A stretch of 64,000 bases of DNA from assembly GCF_964355755.1 (NCBI RefSeq), contig NC_092674.1, positions 5,213,001 to 5,277,000 of the forward strand, read 5' to 3'. The first letter of the stretch is position 1. Each line of letters begins with the position of its first letter. The notes beneath the pieces are model-generated. The model ran no database searches, had not been told where the DNA came from, and was given only the letters and a program-made list of their open reading frames with translations. The DNA is from Antedon mediterranea (Eukaryota > Echinodermata > Crinoidea > Comatulida > Antedonidae). This document shows positions 1-12,113 of this stretch, piece by piece. The position numbers and the translations under genes were made by a program.

Positions 1-3000
1 ATGTACTGTAGGCAATTTTTTATCGTGTTTTTTAACTGCAATTGTGTGTGTATTGGCAAAAAACATCCTGATGTTTATTATCCAAATGGCCTTCCAATAA
101 AAGTGAGACTTAATTGTTTGCATTGTTTTCTTGTTGTAATTGCTTCCGGGATTTGACGATTGCATTGAGGGATTTTCCCCTTATACTGTAATCACCGCAT
201 TTGTACGTCACATCAGTCAAACACTATCAGCAATCTGGCCAATCAGACGCGACGACAGGAAGCCTTGTTGATTCTAACATTTAAGACTTTTACCACGAAA
301 TTAAGGTTGCCAGGACTGTTCTTCTCACGATATGATTACTCATTCATTTCATCCTGTTCGATTCAAAATTAGTGATTTTATACCTCCATGATTCAATTTT
401 AGCAAATTCCTGACAAATTCATTTATAGCGTCTCATCTTATCAATTAGGCGTACTTTGTTAAGTCAGATCAGGAAGAAAGAAACAAAATAAAAACATCTC
501 TAATGATCAGCAATTGCTGGATGGATCATCGTCATTAAATATGGTCCCAAAAAAAATGTAATCACCCTGGTTAGAAACAGCAAATCACCAAAGAAACTGT
601 CAGTTTTACGCGCCTCTGAGGCAAATGAGTTGGCTCTCTGCGTGAAGCGAATAACTTGGTGTCGGGTAACGTTCCGAGAGCACCGATTCTTACGTTCTGC
701 ACGATATTATAACAAGTAAAACCACACGGTTTAAAAAATATTCAGATATATTTAAATCGTCACATTATTAAATAAAATAACACAAACATTATTTATATCA
801 GCTTTTGTTTATTTCAATGGCATAACTTTGAAAAATCTGCGTATTGTAGTATACAAAAAAACCTTACATTTCAATATGGAATGCATGCAATATATGACTA
901 GGTCTCCAAGTTCTGTAATAAGTCTAGGGGTAAGTCAACTGGGTTTCCGGGTCCATATATGGAGGTAAATTAGTCTTTATGACATAATATATATATTCTA
1001 TATAATACATTTTATTATTTTTTTTTTTTTCATTTTTTAGGACCATTTACATTTTTAATAAAATTGATAATAAATAATGCAGATATTATTAGATTAACTA
1101 TTCACACGTTTACTTATGTATACATTATTATCTGGAAATACTTTCAGTAAGGCAGGACATAATGAACGTGTTGAACCTAATGTAGGCCGTAACTAACTGG
1201 TACTTAGGACAACAATTATATATTAATATAAGTTAGCTAATCGGCAGTTAACGACTACCTACCTTTAAAAATAATAATAGGCCTATGCACGTTATAGACC
1301 TGTTAATGGTAGTGTGGCTATGTCTGTAAAAGTATGGCTATATACACTTTGTTCCCCTCTCTTTTGTGGCTATATACACTATTAAAAAAACTTAATTATT
1401 ATAACCCAGATGACTGCTCGTCGAACTACTGTCCGGTTTATATAACAGCGATTTAGGGCTCTCCGAAGCCTTTTGTTCCCCTTGCATAGTTCTCCTTCCT
1501 ATCCTAATGTTGAATTAAGAATAAAATTCATGGAACCAAAGGTTCCCACTAGAGACGTAACACAGGATGTAACGCCACGTAATTTGACCAATCACAAGCG
1601 ATGGATTATTCTATTATTATAACTGTCGCCTCTCATTGGTCAATTGCGTTGCGTCCGCGTCCTTGCATTGCGTCTATTTAGTGGGAAACCAATCAAAGCT
1701 ATTAACAGTGACGTCATTTTTAGGAAGTCAACATACAGCAGTGACGTCATATTGTTATATTTAATTTTCATCCATATCATTCGATTATTTCTTTATATTT
1801 CCATCTTCCATTCAATCTCCAGATTTTATAGTTTCGATTCGGCATTTGGTAGCCTCTTGTTTTGTGAGAAAATGTCTATCGTTTTCAACTTTTAACAACT
1901 TTACTTCAGTTCCGTCAATTGCAAGATAATGCCCTACAAATAAATAATAAAAACGATGTATTTATAGGCTATACTATTAGGTGTATATAGACCAGAAAAC
2001 CCTTCCTGCCTGGATAGACGTACCTTTAATTGAATACAGTATAGCTCCTCTTTTTGGACACCCCTATATTCAGGGGAAACCCCTATTAAGGGAACAGTTT
2101 AACATTACGACCAACCCCTACTTAGAGGACACTCATATTAAGGGGACATAGTCAAAATATTGTTGATTCAACTCATAATAAGTAGATACTTTTTTTCCAT
2201 CACAAAAACACCAAAAAAAAACCGTAAAATGGGTATAATAATAACAATTATGATACCCTGGCTTGGCAGTTTTCATTGTAGAAACGTCTGCTGTTAAATG
2301 TTCAATTCATCTCAGTTTCTTAATTCCATATCAAGTATTGTTCATTTGGGTTTTTTTCGATCGAAAAACCATATGAAGGGGACAATTTGTTGGGTCCAGA
2401 AGATGTCACGTTAATAGAGTTTCTACTGTATGTAAGTATCGTCATTGTCCATCATATTAACAATCGTCATCATATTAGAATCTTTCCTCCCGAGCGAAGG
2501 CGTGGCATTCTCTATCATCACCCGTATAAAATGATCACGGCATATTATATATCAGTACAATCAAACCATCATCATCATCATTATTATCATCATCATCCTC
2601 AATTTCATTATTTATATAACCACTCACTTGGATATTGCACCGATTCAATCAGGAATCTATCGTCCTCTTGCGGGTATATTGACATCGTAAAGGCACGGCC
2701 ATCACACGGCACAAGAGCGCCCGACACTTTTCCTACCTGGGAACAAAAACAAAACAACAGGTTATATTTTTTAATGAAGAGGCGTGTGCGAAGATTGTAA
2801 ATGCGGAACTAGCCCCAAACCCGCCTTAGTAGGCCTACAGTAAAGTGACTTACTGTGAGTTCCAACTGCCTGCTACTGCTTACATTTATGAACTTTTTGT
2901 CATGCATAAACATCATCACCTGTCTGTTGGTTTGTGATGAAAAATTTATAAATCTATGAACATCTAAAGGTGCTGTAAAAAAAGATGAATATTATTCTTA

Positions 3001-3309
3001 AATCATTCAGTTCGACGTTCGACAAAATGTTGTGGGTTGTGGCAGAGATGACTAGGGGAGGCTCTATAGGCCTAAATATTTCCATAGGGGCTTTATTTTT
3101 GTCCAGGACGCGCACTGGTGTCCATCAAAGGTCAGTTGGAAAGTTACACAAGTCTGTAGGTTATTGTATTTTTGTTATTTAACGGAGTTTCGATTTTTTG
3201 CTGAAAAAATGAGCTCAAGTATTATACGTATGAAACGCTATATGTGCCACACTATTTATTTTTTTACTAATTTTGGTCTAGAACCTATTAGACTACTGTA
3301 GTTTTAACA
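1..3309. other. 3' flank or downstream intron of the PDZ-like gene, no gene assigned
   Basis: No exon could be assigned with confidence. The stretch holds a palindromic CCAAT element (about 1540-1692), degenerate GGGGACA-type repeat pieces (about 2050-2158 and 2370-2405), short CAT/ATC microsatellite runs near 2565-2600 and AT-rich filler. If the PDZ-like gene uses the donor at 3371, its last exon or exons should lie here or beyond position 1, on the minus strand. A GC-richer patch at about 600-710 contains an acceptor-like TGCAG on the minus strand, but joining it gives an immediate stop, so it is not called. Confidence 0.5.
1540..1692. mobile_element. CCAAT-palindrome MITE copy
   Basis: GGTTCCCACTAGAGACGTAA at the left; GCATTGCGTCTATTTAGTGG at the right. 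TTTGACCAATCACAAGCGAT and CTCTCATTGGTCAATTGCG face each other in the arms. Confidence 0.87.
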
Positions 3310-6154
3310 CTACGACCGACTATAGCTTGGTTTAGGAACTCTTCTGTAATAACTAAAACAGGTCCACTTACATAAAATTGGATCATATCGTCCAGCAAAG
3401 ACTGTTGTGCTGTTACAACGTACGAATTCCTTCATTCCTTCTCTTAAATCATTACGAAAGAAGCACAGACCTCTCTGGAAGCTATTTTTATCCGGTATCA
3501 ACAATGCTCTGCCACCTGCCGTCTCTATACTAACAGCAGTCACCTCAATTTTATCTACAATAAAACATTGCCAAGCATATAAATATAACAAAGTGTTTAC
3601 CGTATACTTGTTCTTTAAAAAACGCCCCGCGCTTTGAATAAACGCCTCCCTCAATTAAACACCCCTCGCCCAGCCCCTACCCAACACCCCTCCCCCCCCC
3701 CCTAGAACATAATTTTGAATAAACTCCCTCTCCAATTTGCAACAATAGCCTACTGCTATAGTATCCGATTTTCTCGGTACTGTTGCTAATTATACTGCAT
3801 ATTATTATGTTAAAAACCGAAATTTGTTTAGTAGCCCTAAATTATCCTTCCTTCCTTATCAATTGAGGCCTGGGAAAAAACTCTTTGGAGCACTTCAATT
3901 CGTTAGTAAAAGTGATAAAATTCTTCTTTTGTATTTCTATTATATTTAAATTAATAAATGTCGTTAATATAATAAGCGAGAATCTTTAATTAACTGGGTG
4001 CAATCTGTTTGGGCCTATGGGACTTAGCGACCAAGGTATTGTGCTTGTACGGAGAAATGAGTTTCTCCATGGTGCTGATTAATGATAACAAATAAACATA
4101 CCATTATATGTGATCTTGCATACGAATTCAAACGTGTGTGGTGTGTTGTCCTCTTCTGAGATATATGTACGTCTAATTTTCTATAGAATAAAAAGCAGAT
4201 CATAATAATGTCAAGAGTTAATGGTGCTGTATTTAAAAAATAGGGATAATTATAATAGGCCCACCATTTTCACCTGGGCCTGCATTCAATATATTATAAT
4301 TGTAAAAGACTGTTTTTAACAGTAGCCCTGAATTAGGCCAAAATTCCTTCATTATTACTTGAGGCCTGGAAAACTCTATGGGGCCAAAAATCTTACTCAA
4401 TAAATTACATAACTTTTATAATGCACTTACAATTTCTAAGGATGACTTCATGAATATTGCGAGAACCTCTTCCGTTTGTTTGCTGACTATGTCCTCTTCA
4501 TTTACCAATACGATCCTATCACCGCTCCTAATGTCAAAATAAAATTAATATATCCTTATTATACCTATTATATAACAAATGCAAACAAATCTATATGATA
4601 GATATACAATAAAATACTCATCATCATCGTCACAATCAGCATCATCATCATCATCTCATCATCATCATCGCCATCATCATCATCGTCGTCTAATCATCAT
4701 CATCGTTATCATCATCATCATCTTCATCATCATCATCATTATTATTATCATTGTCTTCTTCTCATTATCATCATCACCATCATCATCATCACCATCACCA
4801 TCCTCATCTACTTGCTCACTCACGCATCAATAATATCAATTAATGGTCCCCTTTTCCTTTTAAAAGTCAACGTTTCTCTACCTTAGCTTATCTTTAACCA
4901 CGCTCTTTTCTTCTACGTGACATATTTCGAATCCTCCTTCAATTCTTTGTAAGAGTCTGATGCCAATGGGTACGCCATTACCCGAATCATCTTTCATGTG
5001 CACCGGTGTACCAACATCCTATAGTAATATTATGTGTTTCCTTTGAAGCATTTTGTTATGGTTACGATAATTGAGAAATAAGTTGATATTTCTCCATGTT
5101 ACAATAAAAGGTGGGGGTAAGGGGGAGGGGGTACGCAGTGGCGTAACGGTCATTTGCGCTCAGGGTGGGTGGTGAGGTAACGTAGGCCTACCTAAAAGGT
5201 TCGAATGTATCGTTCATCCCACCTTGATGTTTAACACAATGGTCTTGCCCACAACTAACGCGTCATAAATTAAAATGCCGAGGTAAGCCTAACCTGGGAT
5301 TACTTGTGAAATCGAAACTCTGAAAAACCAGGGTATAACCAACCCGCCTACATAAAGGAAATAACTATAATTTCCGGGTTGCTATTGTTTACACAACATC
5401 GGAATTGGTAGACGAGAATGCGGAACCACTGTTTCTGCTTTTAAAATTTGGTTCCGTGCTACCCTCACATTCTAAACGCTGGCTTGACTCTTTTGATAAA
5501 TATGATAAATATATTTACTAATTAAATAAACGCGGATGTGGAGAAAGGTTCTATTACAAAATGTGTGCTGTGTAGAGGTCTATATCTTATTTGGAAAATT
5601 GGTTGCAAAAATGATTACATCATGGAAGAACATTTCCTTCCTCCATGGTTATAGCCTTGCGCGATACCGTCCATGGGAACCTAATTTTGCACTTTCAATT
5701 GATTTGGCGTTACACCTACTTAATCCTGTATGTCTAAAAACAAAATTTGAGTAGGATTACTTACCTTCATTGTCTTTTCTTCAGGCTTTTGAAATATTTC
5801 TTCGGCCAAATTGTTAAAAATTGAGAAGATACATTTTTTTGCTTTGCCTACAAATTTTCCAATCTCATCACATGCGTCCTCTCCTTGCATGATTGTCTGC
5901 TTCAACGCTTCCTCTTTAACCATTTCTCCTCCTTCTTCCTCCTCCCCTTCCTCCTCTTCCTTATTTGTATCCACATTCTGTGCAATTACCTCATTCAGTT
6001 GCTCAAACTGACCAACGTCGTCGTTCATATAGAGGTTTATCCCGTTTAAAGGACTCACGATCTCTGATATCGACCGTGACCGTTTATATAGCTGGTCACA
6101 TTCAAATCCCTGACTCGATCTTTTCATATTCATACTACAAGTGTTTCCTTCCAT
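3310..6154 (-). CDS. Multi-exon gene with acidic N-terminus and PDZ-like domain
   Basis: Reading minus, four exons join in phase: 6154-5765, 5018-4882, 4527-4431 and 3543-3372 (or 3543-3310 if the last intron is not used). The start is the first in-frame ATG; an in-frame stop lies a short way upstream. Residues 1-130 are polar, with a glutamate-rich run (about 64-77) and no signal peptide. Exons 2-4 read as a PDZ-like fold: carboxylate-loop-like GVPIGIRL, then a core strand, LRSGDRIVLVN (the typical GDRI/L-VN signature) and a final strand LEIVVTAV. After that come about 55 residues I cannot place. Donors are GTAAGT, GTAGAG and GTAAGT. The exon 4 acceptor (TTGAG, 3544-3545) is weak; the better acceptor 11 bases upstream breaks the frame. 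PDZ domains bind C-terminal peptides and scaffold complexes, but partners cannot be read here. The 3' end is open: donor at 3371, or read-through to a stop at 3310. The family is not recognised. Confidence 0.6.
4612..4812. repeat. CAT/ATC trinucleotide microsatellite
   Basis: About 200 bp of mostly perfect CAT/ATC repeats, interrupted by CGT and CCAT variants, inside the second intron of the PDZ-like gene. It produces a serine/histidine/isoleucine open frame on the plus strand that is a by-product of the repeat. Confidence 0.95.
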
Positions 6155-6724
6155 TGTTATTAAATGCTCTGTCACCGCTGTTCTGTGCCTACTCAGTTCA
6201 CGTTTAAATATGCGATTATGAAATTTTACAATAATATCGCAGATTTATAATGCTGTACGACGTGGCAAGTCCATTTTTCAAAAAGGGGTGTTGATAATTA
6301 TATTAATACTGAAATCCTTTATTAAGACGCTCTTGCGTCATATCGTAGACTTCTTTCATAAGACAAGCAGAAGTAAATGCAATATTCGTGATCAAGTTTT
6401 TTACCAAGCCTTGGTTTTACTTATCATTTTATCATCGTATCATTTTGATTACAGGTGCACTCCTCAAAACTGTCAATATTTTTATGGTGTTTAAAGTAGC
6501 CTATCATTCCCCAGCTCATACGTTCGCAGGAAAGTGTCGCGCCTGAATCGGAGTGTTCCCTGAACAGAGGTGTTCCATAGGAGGACGTAGGCTATTATAT
6601 TATAGTCTTTGCTTCAATCTTAAAGTTATGCCTAATCTGCAAATGCAATATTTAACACAAAAAAAAGAAAATTGAGTTGGAATTTTTAGAGTTTCACTTT
6701 TCCGTTCATATTATATGATACAAC

Positions 6725-6800
6725 AGTATAACCTCTCATTTGGGACAAACCAATTTAAAGATACCTCTATTAAGGGGACACTTTGTAGGGTCCCGAGACG
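6725..6800. repeat. GGGGACA-type dispersed repeat fragment
   Basis: TAACCTCTCATTTGGGACAA and TCTATTAAGGGGACACTTTG are pieces of the same family as the 11.4-kb array. Related fragments lie at about 2050-2158 (three GGGGACA-like words), 6530-6585 and 12730-12860. Confidence 0.65.
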
Positions 6801-7580
6801 TTCTACTATATATTATAGCTTTTATACACATTTTGATATTTTTGTATAACCACTTTACCATAATGGAACAGTCCAGGGGAAAATGACAGGAATTTAGTAT
6901 TTCATCCGGGATCCTCTAGACAAAAAAACACAAAACGTCATATTTGAATGGATTAAAACGGAATTCTATTTAAGGACACAAATAATTATTGCAGACTTTA
7001 TCGACCAATTGTTCAAATAAAAATTAATTTAGGGTGGGCGTTTAAAAGGGAATTTCACTATACACATGGTGGAAGTTAATGATGACAATTCACTTTTCCA
7101 GCTTTCACTTAGTAAAACAACCTCTAGTTTCATTTATTTTGTAGACATACACAAATATATATTCATTCATATTATTTAAATAAATTATAATAAAAGTTAC
7201 TGTACTATCTTTTACAATTTGGGTTAAATAAATTGCATTCCATGTGTAATAAATGAGTATAATGGGTGGGAGGAGTCTTGTATATTTGAGTTAATTTTGA
7301 TTTTTTTAAAATTAATACCGATTTTGGTTTTTCTCGCGAATGAGGGCCAGGGAGCGATATTTCTTTTCGTACATAAGCTATCTGGCTGGCAATCTTTCTT
7401 ATGCACGAAAAAAAATCGCCAACCACCAGTGAATGTGTAGAAGTGTATCGGACCCAGCTGTTTTGCATGGGGTGGGAATTAAGTAAAAGCAGCTGTAGTA
7501 AAAAAAAATCGAAAAATATAATAATAAACAATCAAGAAATTTCAATATTCCGAACTAAATAAATTATGTGTAAAGTGTAT

Positions 7581-7703
7581 AAAGTTTTGTCTACACTATC
7601 AAACTTTATGTGATGTGCCCATATATGGACATGATGATGTCATATCACTACCATATTTGGGCGTATCACTACCATATTTGGGCACATCATACTTTTTTTA
7701 GTC
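7581..7703. mobile_element. TA-type MITE, partial, in duplication copy 1
   Basis: TTTTGTCTACACTATCAAAC at the left; the right end stops at CACATCATACTTTTTTTAGT without the terminal inverted part. An identical partial copy at 8668-8790 shows that it was truncated before the 1.09-kb duplication. Confidence 0.85.
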
Positions 7704-8142
7704 AAACGATTACAAGGCGCGGTGCCATTCTCTCCTGAATCCGTCTTGGCACTAATTCAGCTACGGTACTGCATGCGCTGATAGAGTGTGTGCCTATAGG
7801 GTGAACTGTATTGCCGGTATCCATTGTAAAGTTAAGCATTCAATATAGCCTACCCTATAATTTAATATAATTATGTATTATGATAATCTGCGTGTTGAAC
7901 GTGATTCAAAAGGAGAGCAATATAAATAGATAAATGGAACAATATTTCAACATTTTTTTGCACACATAGGCCTATATAATAAAATGTTGACATTTCAACT
8001 TCTATCTAACATTATTTATAATATACAAGGCTGCCGCTTGTAATTTAATTTTTGAAATGTGAAATCCCCTCCTCTATCCGAAAATGTAAATTTTATTCTT
8101 TTCTTCTCTGCGCGATTTTCTTTACATTAGGAAATCTCTTTA

Positions 8143-8200
8143 CAATAATAATAATAATAATAACAATAATAACACTAATAATAATAATAATAATAAAATT
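8143..8200. repeat. AAT microsatellite followed by SINE tail
   Basis: An imperfect (AAT)n tract just before a SINE 3' tail (ending GTTGGATGAGTA, then poly-A at 8270-8293). The same arrangement recurs at 9230-9285 in the second copy of the tandem duplication. Confidence 0.85.
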
Positions 8201-8667
8201 ATTAAATAGTTTATCCATCCTGTAATTGGCGAGTTACTCGCTGTTGGATGAGTAGGCCTATGAAATAAAAAAAAAAAAAAAAAAAAAAAAAAAATAATAG
8301 TTGTTATACCCTACAAAACATTTTATAATGAAAGCGGATACAGAAAATATATAAATCTTCTTTTACATTGTATCAATGCGAATCAATCAGTTTTTAAATT
8401 AATACTGATTTTGGTTTTTCTCGCGAATGAGGGCCGGGGAGCGATATTTCTTTTCGTACATAAGCTATCTGTCTGGCAATCTTTCTTATGCACGAAAAAA
8501 AAATCGCCAACCACCAGTGAATGTGTAGAAGTGTATCGGACCCAGCTGTTTTGCATGGGGTGGGAATTAAGTAAAAGCAGCTGTAGTAAAAAAAATCGAA
8601 AAATATAATAATAAACAATCAAGAAATTTCAATATTCCGAACTAAATAAATTATGTGTAAAGTGTAT

Positions 8668-8790
8668 AAAGTTTTGTCTACACTATCAAACTTTATGTGA
8701 TGTGCTCATATATGGACATGATGATGACATATCACTACCATATTTGGGCGTATCACTACCATATTTGGGCACATCATACTTTTTTTAGTC
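8668..8790. mobile_element. TA-type MITE, partial, in duplication copy 2
   Basis: Same truncated element as at 7581-7703, carried by the second copy of the tandem duplication; differs by CTCATATATGG and GATGATGACAT substitutions. Confidence 0.85.
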
Positions 8791-9534
8791 AAACGATTAC
8801 AAGGCGCGGTGCCATTCTCTCCTGAATCCGTCTTGGCACTAATTCAGCTACGGTACTGCATGCGCTGATAGAGTGTGTGCCTATAGGGTGAACTGTATTG
8901 CCGGTATCCATTGTAAAGTTAAGCATTCAATATAGCCTACCCTATAATTTAATATAATTATGTATTATGATAATCTGCGTGTTGAACGTGATTCAAAAGG
9001 AGAGCAATATAAATAGATAAATGGAACAATATTTCAACATTTTTTTGCACACATAGGCCTATATAATAAAATGTTGACATTTCAACTTCTATCTAACATT
9101 ATTTATAATATACAAGGCTGCCGCTTGTAATTTAATTTTTGAAATGTGAAATCCCCTCCTCTATCCGAAAATGTAAATTTTATTCTTTTCTTCTCTGCGC
9201 GATTTTCTTTACATTAGGAAATCTCTTTACAATAATAATAATAATAATAACAATAATAACACTAATAATAATAATAATAATAAAATTATTAAATAGTTTA
9301 TCCATCCTGTAATTGGCGAGTTACTCGCTGTTGGATGAGTAGGCCTATGAAATAAAAAAAAAAAAAAAAAAAAAATAATAGTTGTTATACCCTACAAAAC
9401 ATTTTATAATGAAAGCGGATACAGAAAATATATAAATCTTCTTTTACATTGTATCAATGCGAATCAACAGTTAGGAATTCGATCAAAAGTATATTGTTGT
9501 TTATTTAAGGGTTGCATAAGTACGGCGTAATTCT

Positions 9535-9860
9535 GCGGTAAATCGATAAATAAAACCATCAAATCAATCGACAAATGCAAGTAATCAGAACATCAATCGA
9601 TACATTCAATCAAAACTCAATCGGAAAATTCACTCAGCAGATCAATCGATAAACTTAATCAATCCATAAATCAAATCAACTAATCAATTGATGAATTTAA
9701 TAAATTAGCAAACGCATCAATAATTAAATCAATCGGATTATTCTGTCAATTTGTTGATTGATCAATCAATCGATAAACTTAATTAGAAAATCAATCGATA
9801 AATCCAATCAATAATCATAATTGATTCAATCAGAGTAAATTAACTCTTCTCTGATTCAAT
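9535..9860. repeat. Degenerate AATCAATCGATAAA array
   Basis: About 300 bp in which AATCAATCGATAAA-like words recur at irregular spacing of about 10-30 bases, with many ATCGAT palindromes. It looks like an old, decayed satellite or microsatellite; no open frame of note crosses it. Confidence 0.7.
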
Positions 9861-9952
9861 CAAAGTTTCTTGTTTCTTGCGTTGATAAAATCAGGGTAGA
9901 ATTTCACTCTGATAAAATATTATAAATAGCCAATCACACACTGTATATCTTA

Positions 9953-10136
9953 ATCTTTCTACACTATCAAAATAGTTTGACAAAGAAAGTGTGATGTGCC
10001 CAAATACGGTAGTAACATGATCAAATAGTTTGCTAATTTAAAAAAAAAATGGTAGTGATATTACATATTCGTGTCCATATATGGGCACATCATATTTTGT
10101 TGTCACATAAAGTTTGATAGTGTAAACAGAGCTTTA
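9953..10136. mobile_element. TA-type MITE copy, enlarged centre
   Basis: AATCTTTCTACACTATCAAA and TTTGATAGTGTAAACAGAGC are inverted; the middle contains ATGTGCCCAAATACGGTAGT and TCCATATATGGGCACATCAT. The centre is longer than in other copies. Confidence 0.85.
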
Positions 10137-10634
10137 AACACTATGGTGGTAGAATCAAATGAATCACTCGAAACACATAGTTATATTATTTCAATATTTA
10201 CATACATTTCACAAAAAGAATTCCCCAATACCGTGGACTTTGGACCCACGATTGTTACAAATAGACCTGAAGTTTGCATTAACTAAAAATACATTGTTTT
10301 GATAAACATATTCATATTATGTTATACTATAATTCAGTGACAGATGTAATAATATATTAGTGCTTAATTAGGTACAAATTGTAACCAATTAATCAGACCA
10401 GGGAAGTTCCCTGTTCAGACGTAACTCTAGCTTGGAGGAGGTATTGGGTTGGATCCACACCCGACGTCAGCTTCCAATATAACAACAACTATAGCTGTCA
10501 CATTTTCTGCCTGACTATAATTAAAAGGAACATTAGCTATGACGAAGGAATATTGTTTTTCGAAAGCTTGTCACTTATTTTTGGCTGTTTTATTTTACCG
10601 TTTTGATTTAACTTGTACTGCCTATTTTATTTGT

Positions 10635-11035
10635 ACATTTATAATGTATATCTCCATTGAGATCCAACCACAGATACCCACAGCATTGTCATTTTTCAGT
10701 GCTTATTTTATTTGTATCTCCCTTGAGATCCAGCCACTGATACACACAGCATTGTCATTTTTCAGTGCTTATTTTATTTGTATCTCCCTTGAGATCCAGC
10801 CACTGATACCCACAGCATTGTCATTTTTCAGTGCTTATTTTATTTGTATCTCCCTTGAGATCCAGCCACTGATACCCACAGCATTGTCATTTTTCAGTGC
10901 TTATTTTATTTGTATCTCCCTTGAGATCCAGCCACTGATACCCACAGCATTGTCATTTTTCAGTGCTTATTTTATTTTTATCTCCATTGAGATCCAACCA
11001 CTGATACCCAACATCATTGTTGTTTCTTCAATAAT
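10635..11035. repeat. 66-bp minisatellite, about 6 units
   Basis: Units of 66 bp contain TTGAGATCCAGCCACTGATA, CCCACAGCATTGTCATTTTT and CAGTGCTTATTTTATTTGTA. Because 66 is a multiple of three, a 168-codon frame repeats a 22-residue unit; this is a by-product, not a protein gene. The left flank (near 10565-10610) and right flank (near 11035-11055) match the flanks of the larger array at 60.2 kb and of the single unit at 18.0 kb, so the unit is the core of a dispersed element. Confidence 0.93.
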
Positions 11036-11396
11036 TTGCCTTTAGATTTACAATAAAAGGATTCAGGAACTAAATCACATTATAGGTAATTTCATTATTG
11101 TGGATAAAAGAACAAGAATTTGGACACGCTCCAATATATACACACTTGTAATGTACAATTAATTTACACCTTTCCAGGATTCCTGTGTATTCAATGCTAA
11201 TATGTGGTTCATTAACCTGTATTTCCTTAAAAATAAAATTGCATGGATTATCATACATTGTGGTGATCCCTCGGGATGTTTAGGTTGCTACACCTGGTAC
11301 CATACAAAATGATTCTTTTTTTTTCTTGTTTTTTTGGCTGTATTTGTTAACTTTGTATGGTATTGACATAAATCAAATCACATATATTGTCTAGAC

Positions 11397-11815
11397 ACAG
11401 TAGAACCCGTATTAAGGGGACACCTTCACGACCCAACAAAGTGTCATTTAAAGGGGTGTCACCTGAATAGAGGTTTACCATAGTGTTATAGCATATACTT
11501 ACCCTCCTTTGTTTCACAGGGAATAGAGGTGCCACCTGAATAGAGGTGTTCCCTGAATAGAGGTGCCACCTGAATAAAGGTGTTCCCTGAATAGAGGTGC
11601 CACCTGAATAGGTGTCCCCTGAATAGAGGTGTCATCTGAATAGAGGTGTCCCCTGAATAAAGGTTTCTCCTGAATAGGGATGTCCCCTGAATAGAGGTGT
11701 CCTCTGAATAGAGGTGTCCCCTAAATAGAGGTGTTCCCTGAATAAAGGTTTCCCCTGAATAGGGATGTCCCCTGAATAGAGGTGTCCTCTGAATAGCGAT
11801 GTCCCAAAGGAGGGG
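11397..11815. repeat. Tandem GGTGTCCC/CTGAATAGA array
   Basis: Roughly 20 short imperfect units of the form GAGGTGTCCCCTGAATA (17-19 bp), bordered on the left by GTAGAACCCGTATTAAGG and on the right by CCCAAAGGAGGGG. The borders match other dispersed copies in the window, so this is an internally expanded member of that family. Confidence 0.9.
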
Positions 11816-12107
11816 TTAGTTATCAGTGCAGTATGTAACCCATTAATATTATTTATTTCAACTATATTTTATGACGGTGGTCCATCCAGCCGAAGCTGAT
11901 CATTAAGGACCTTCACAAAAATACAATTTAAATATAAGTAACAAATAATAAAATTTTCATATGATAGAGGCGGAGTCTTATATAAGCATGTTCAGGTGTT
12001 GTGGAAGGTACCCTATACTTAAGCACAAGCATATCATATTCAACGGAAGAGGTGGTATTCAGTAACAGTAAAAAAAAGTATAAAAATACTGATTATGAAT
12101 ATTGTTT

Positions 12108-12113
12108 TTTATT
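12108..12113 (-). promoter_or_regulatory. ARMC3: Possible ARMC3 polyadenylation signal AATAAA
   Basis: Minus-strand AATAAA begins two bases past the TGA stop codon (12118-12116). It is the nearest signal, but would give an unusually short 3' UTR; a second AATAAA lies near 11850. The sequence alone cannot decide between them. Confidence 0.3.

Larger units (their letters stand above)
7305..9470. repeat. Recent 1.09-kb tandem duplication
   Basis: Copy 1 (about 7305-8391) and copy 2 (about 8392-9470) match at an offset of about 1087 bases with only scattered substitutions and a length change in the poly-A run (about 8270-8293 against 9354-9376). Each copy carries a partial TA-type MITE (7581-7703 and 8668-8790), an (AAT)n tract and the 3' tail of the local SINE followed by poly-A. 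Open frames of 60-108 codons at the left of each copy are non-coding shadows. Confidence 0.93.

Noticed and set aside
600-720. Possible last exon of the PDZ-like gene
   Set aside because: A minus-strand acceptor is plausible and the composition is coding-like, but joining it to the donor at 3371 produces a stop codon at the junction, and the distance is large.
2387-2800. 137-codon plus-strand frame with a histidine run
   Set aside because: Begins in a GGGGACA-type repeat piece and crosses a CAT microsatellite; no domain, no splice context, no family match.
4579-4833. Serine/histidine/isoleucine-rich open frame
   Set aside because: It is simply the translation of a CAT/ATC microsatellite inside an intron.
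7205-8622. Similar 60-108 codon minus frames near 7.2-7.5 and 8.4-8.6 kb
   Set aside because: They are the same non-coding stretch seen twice because of the 1.09-kb tandem duplication; overlapping frames are equally open in several phases.
10539-11045. 168-codon frame with a 22-residue repeat
   Set aside because: The repeat period of 66 bp is a multiple of three, so stops are absent by construction; the same unit at 60.2 kb has 67-bp units and no open frame.
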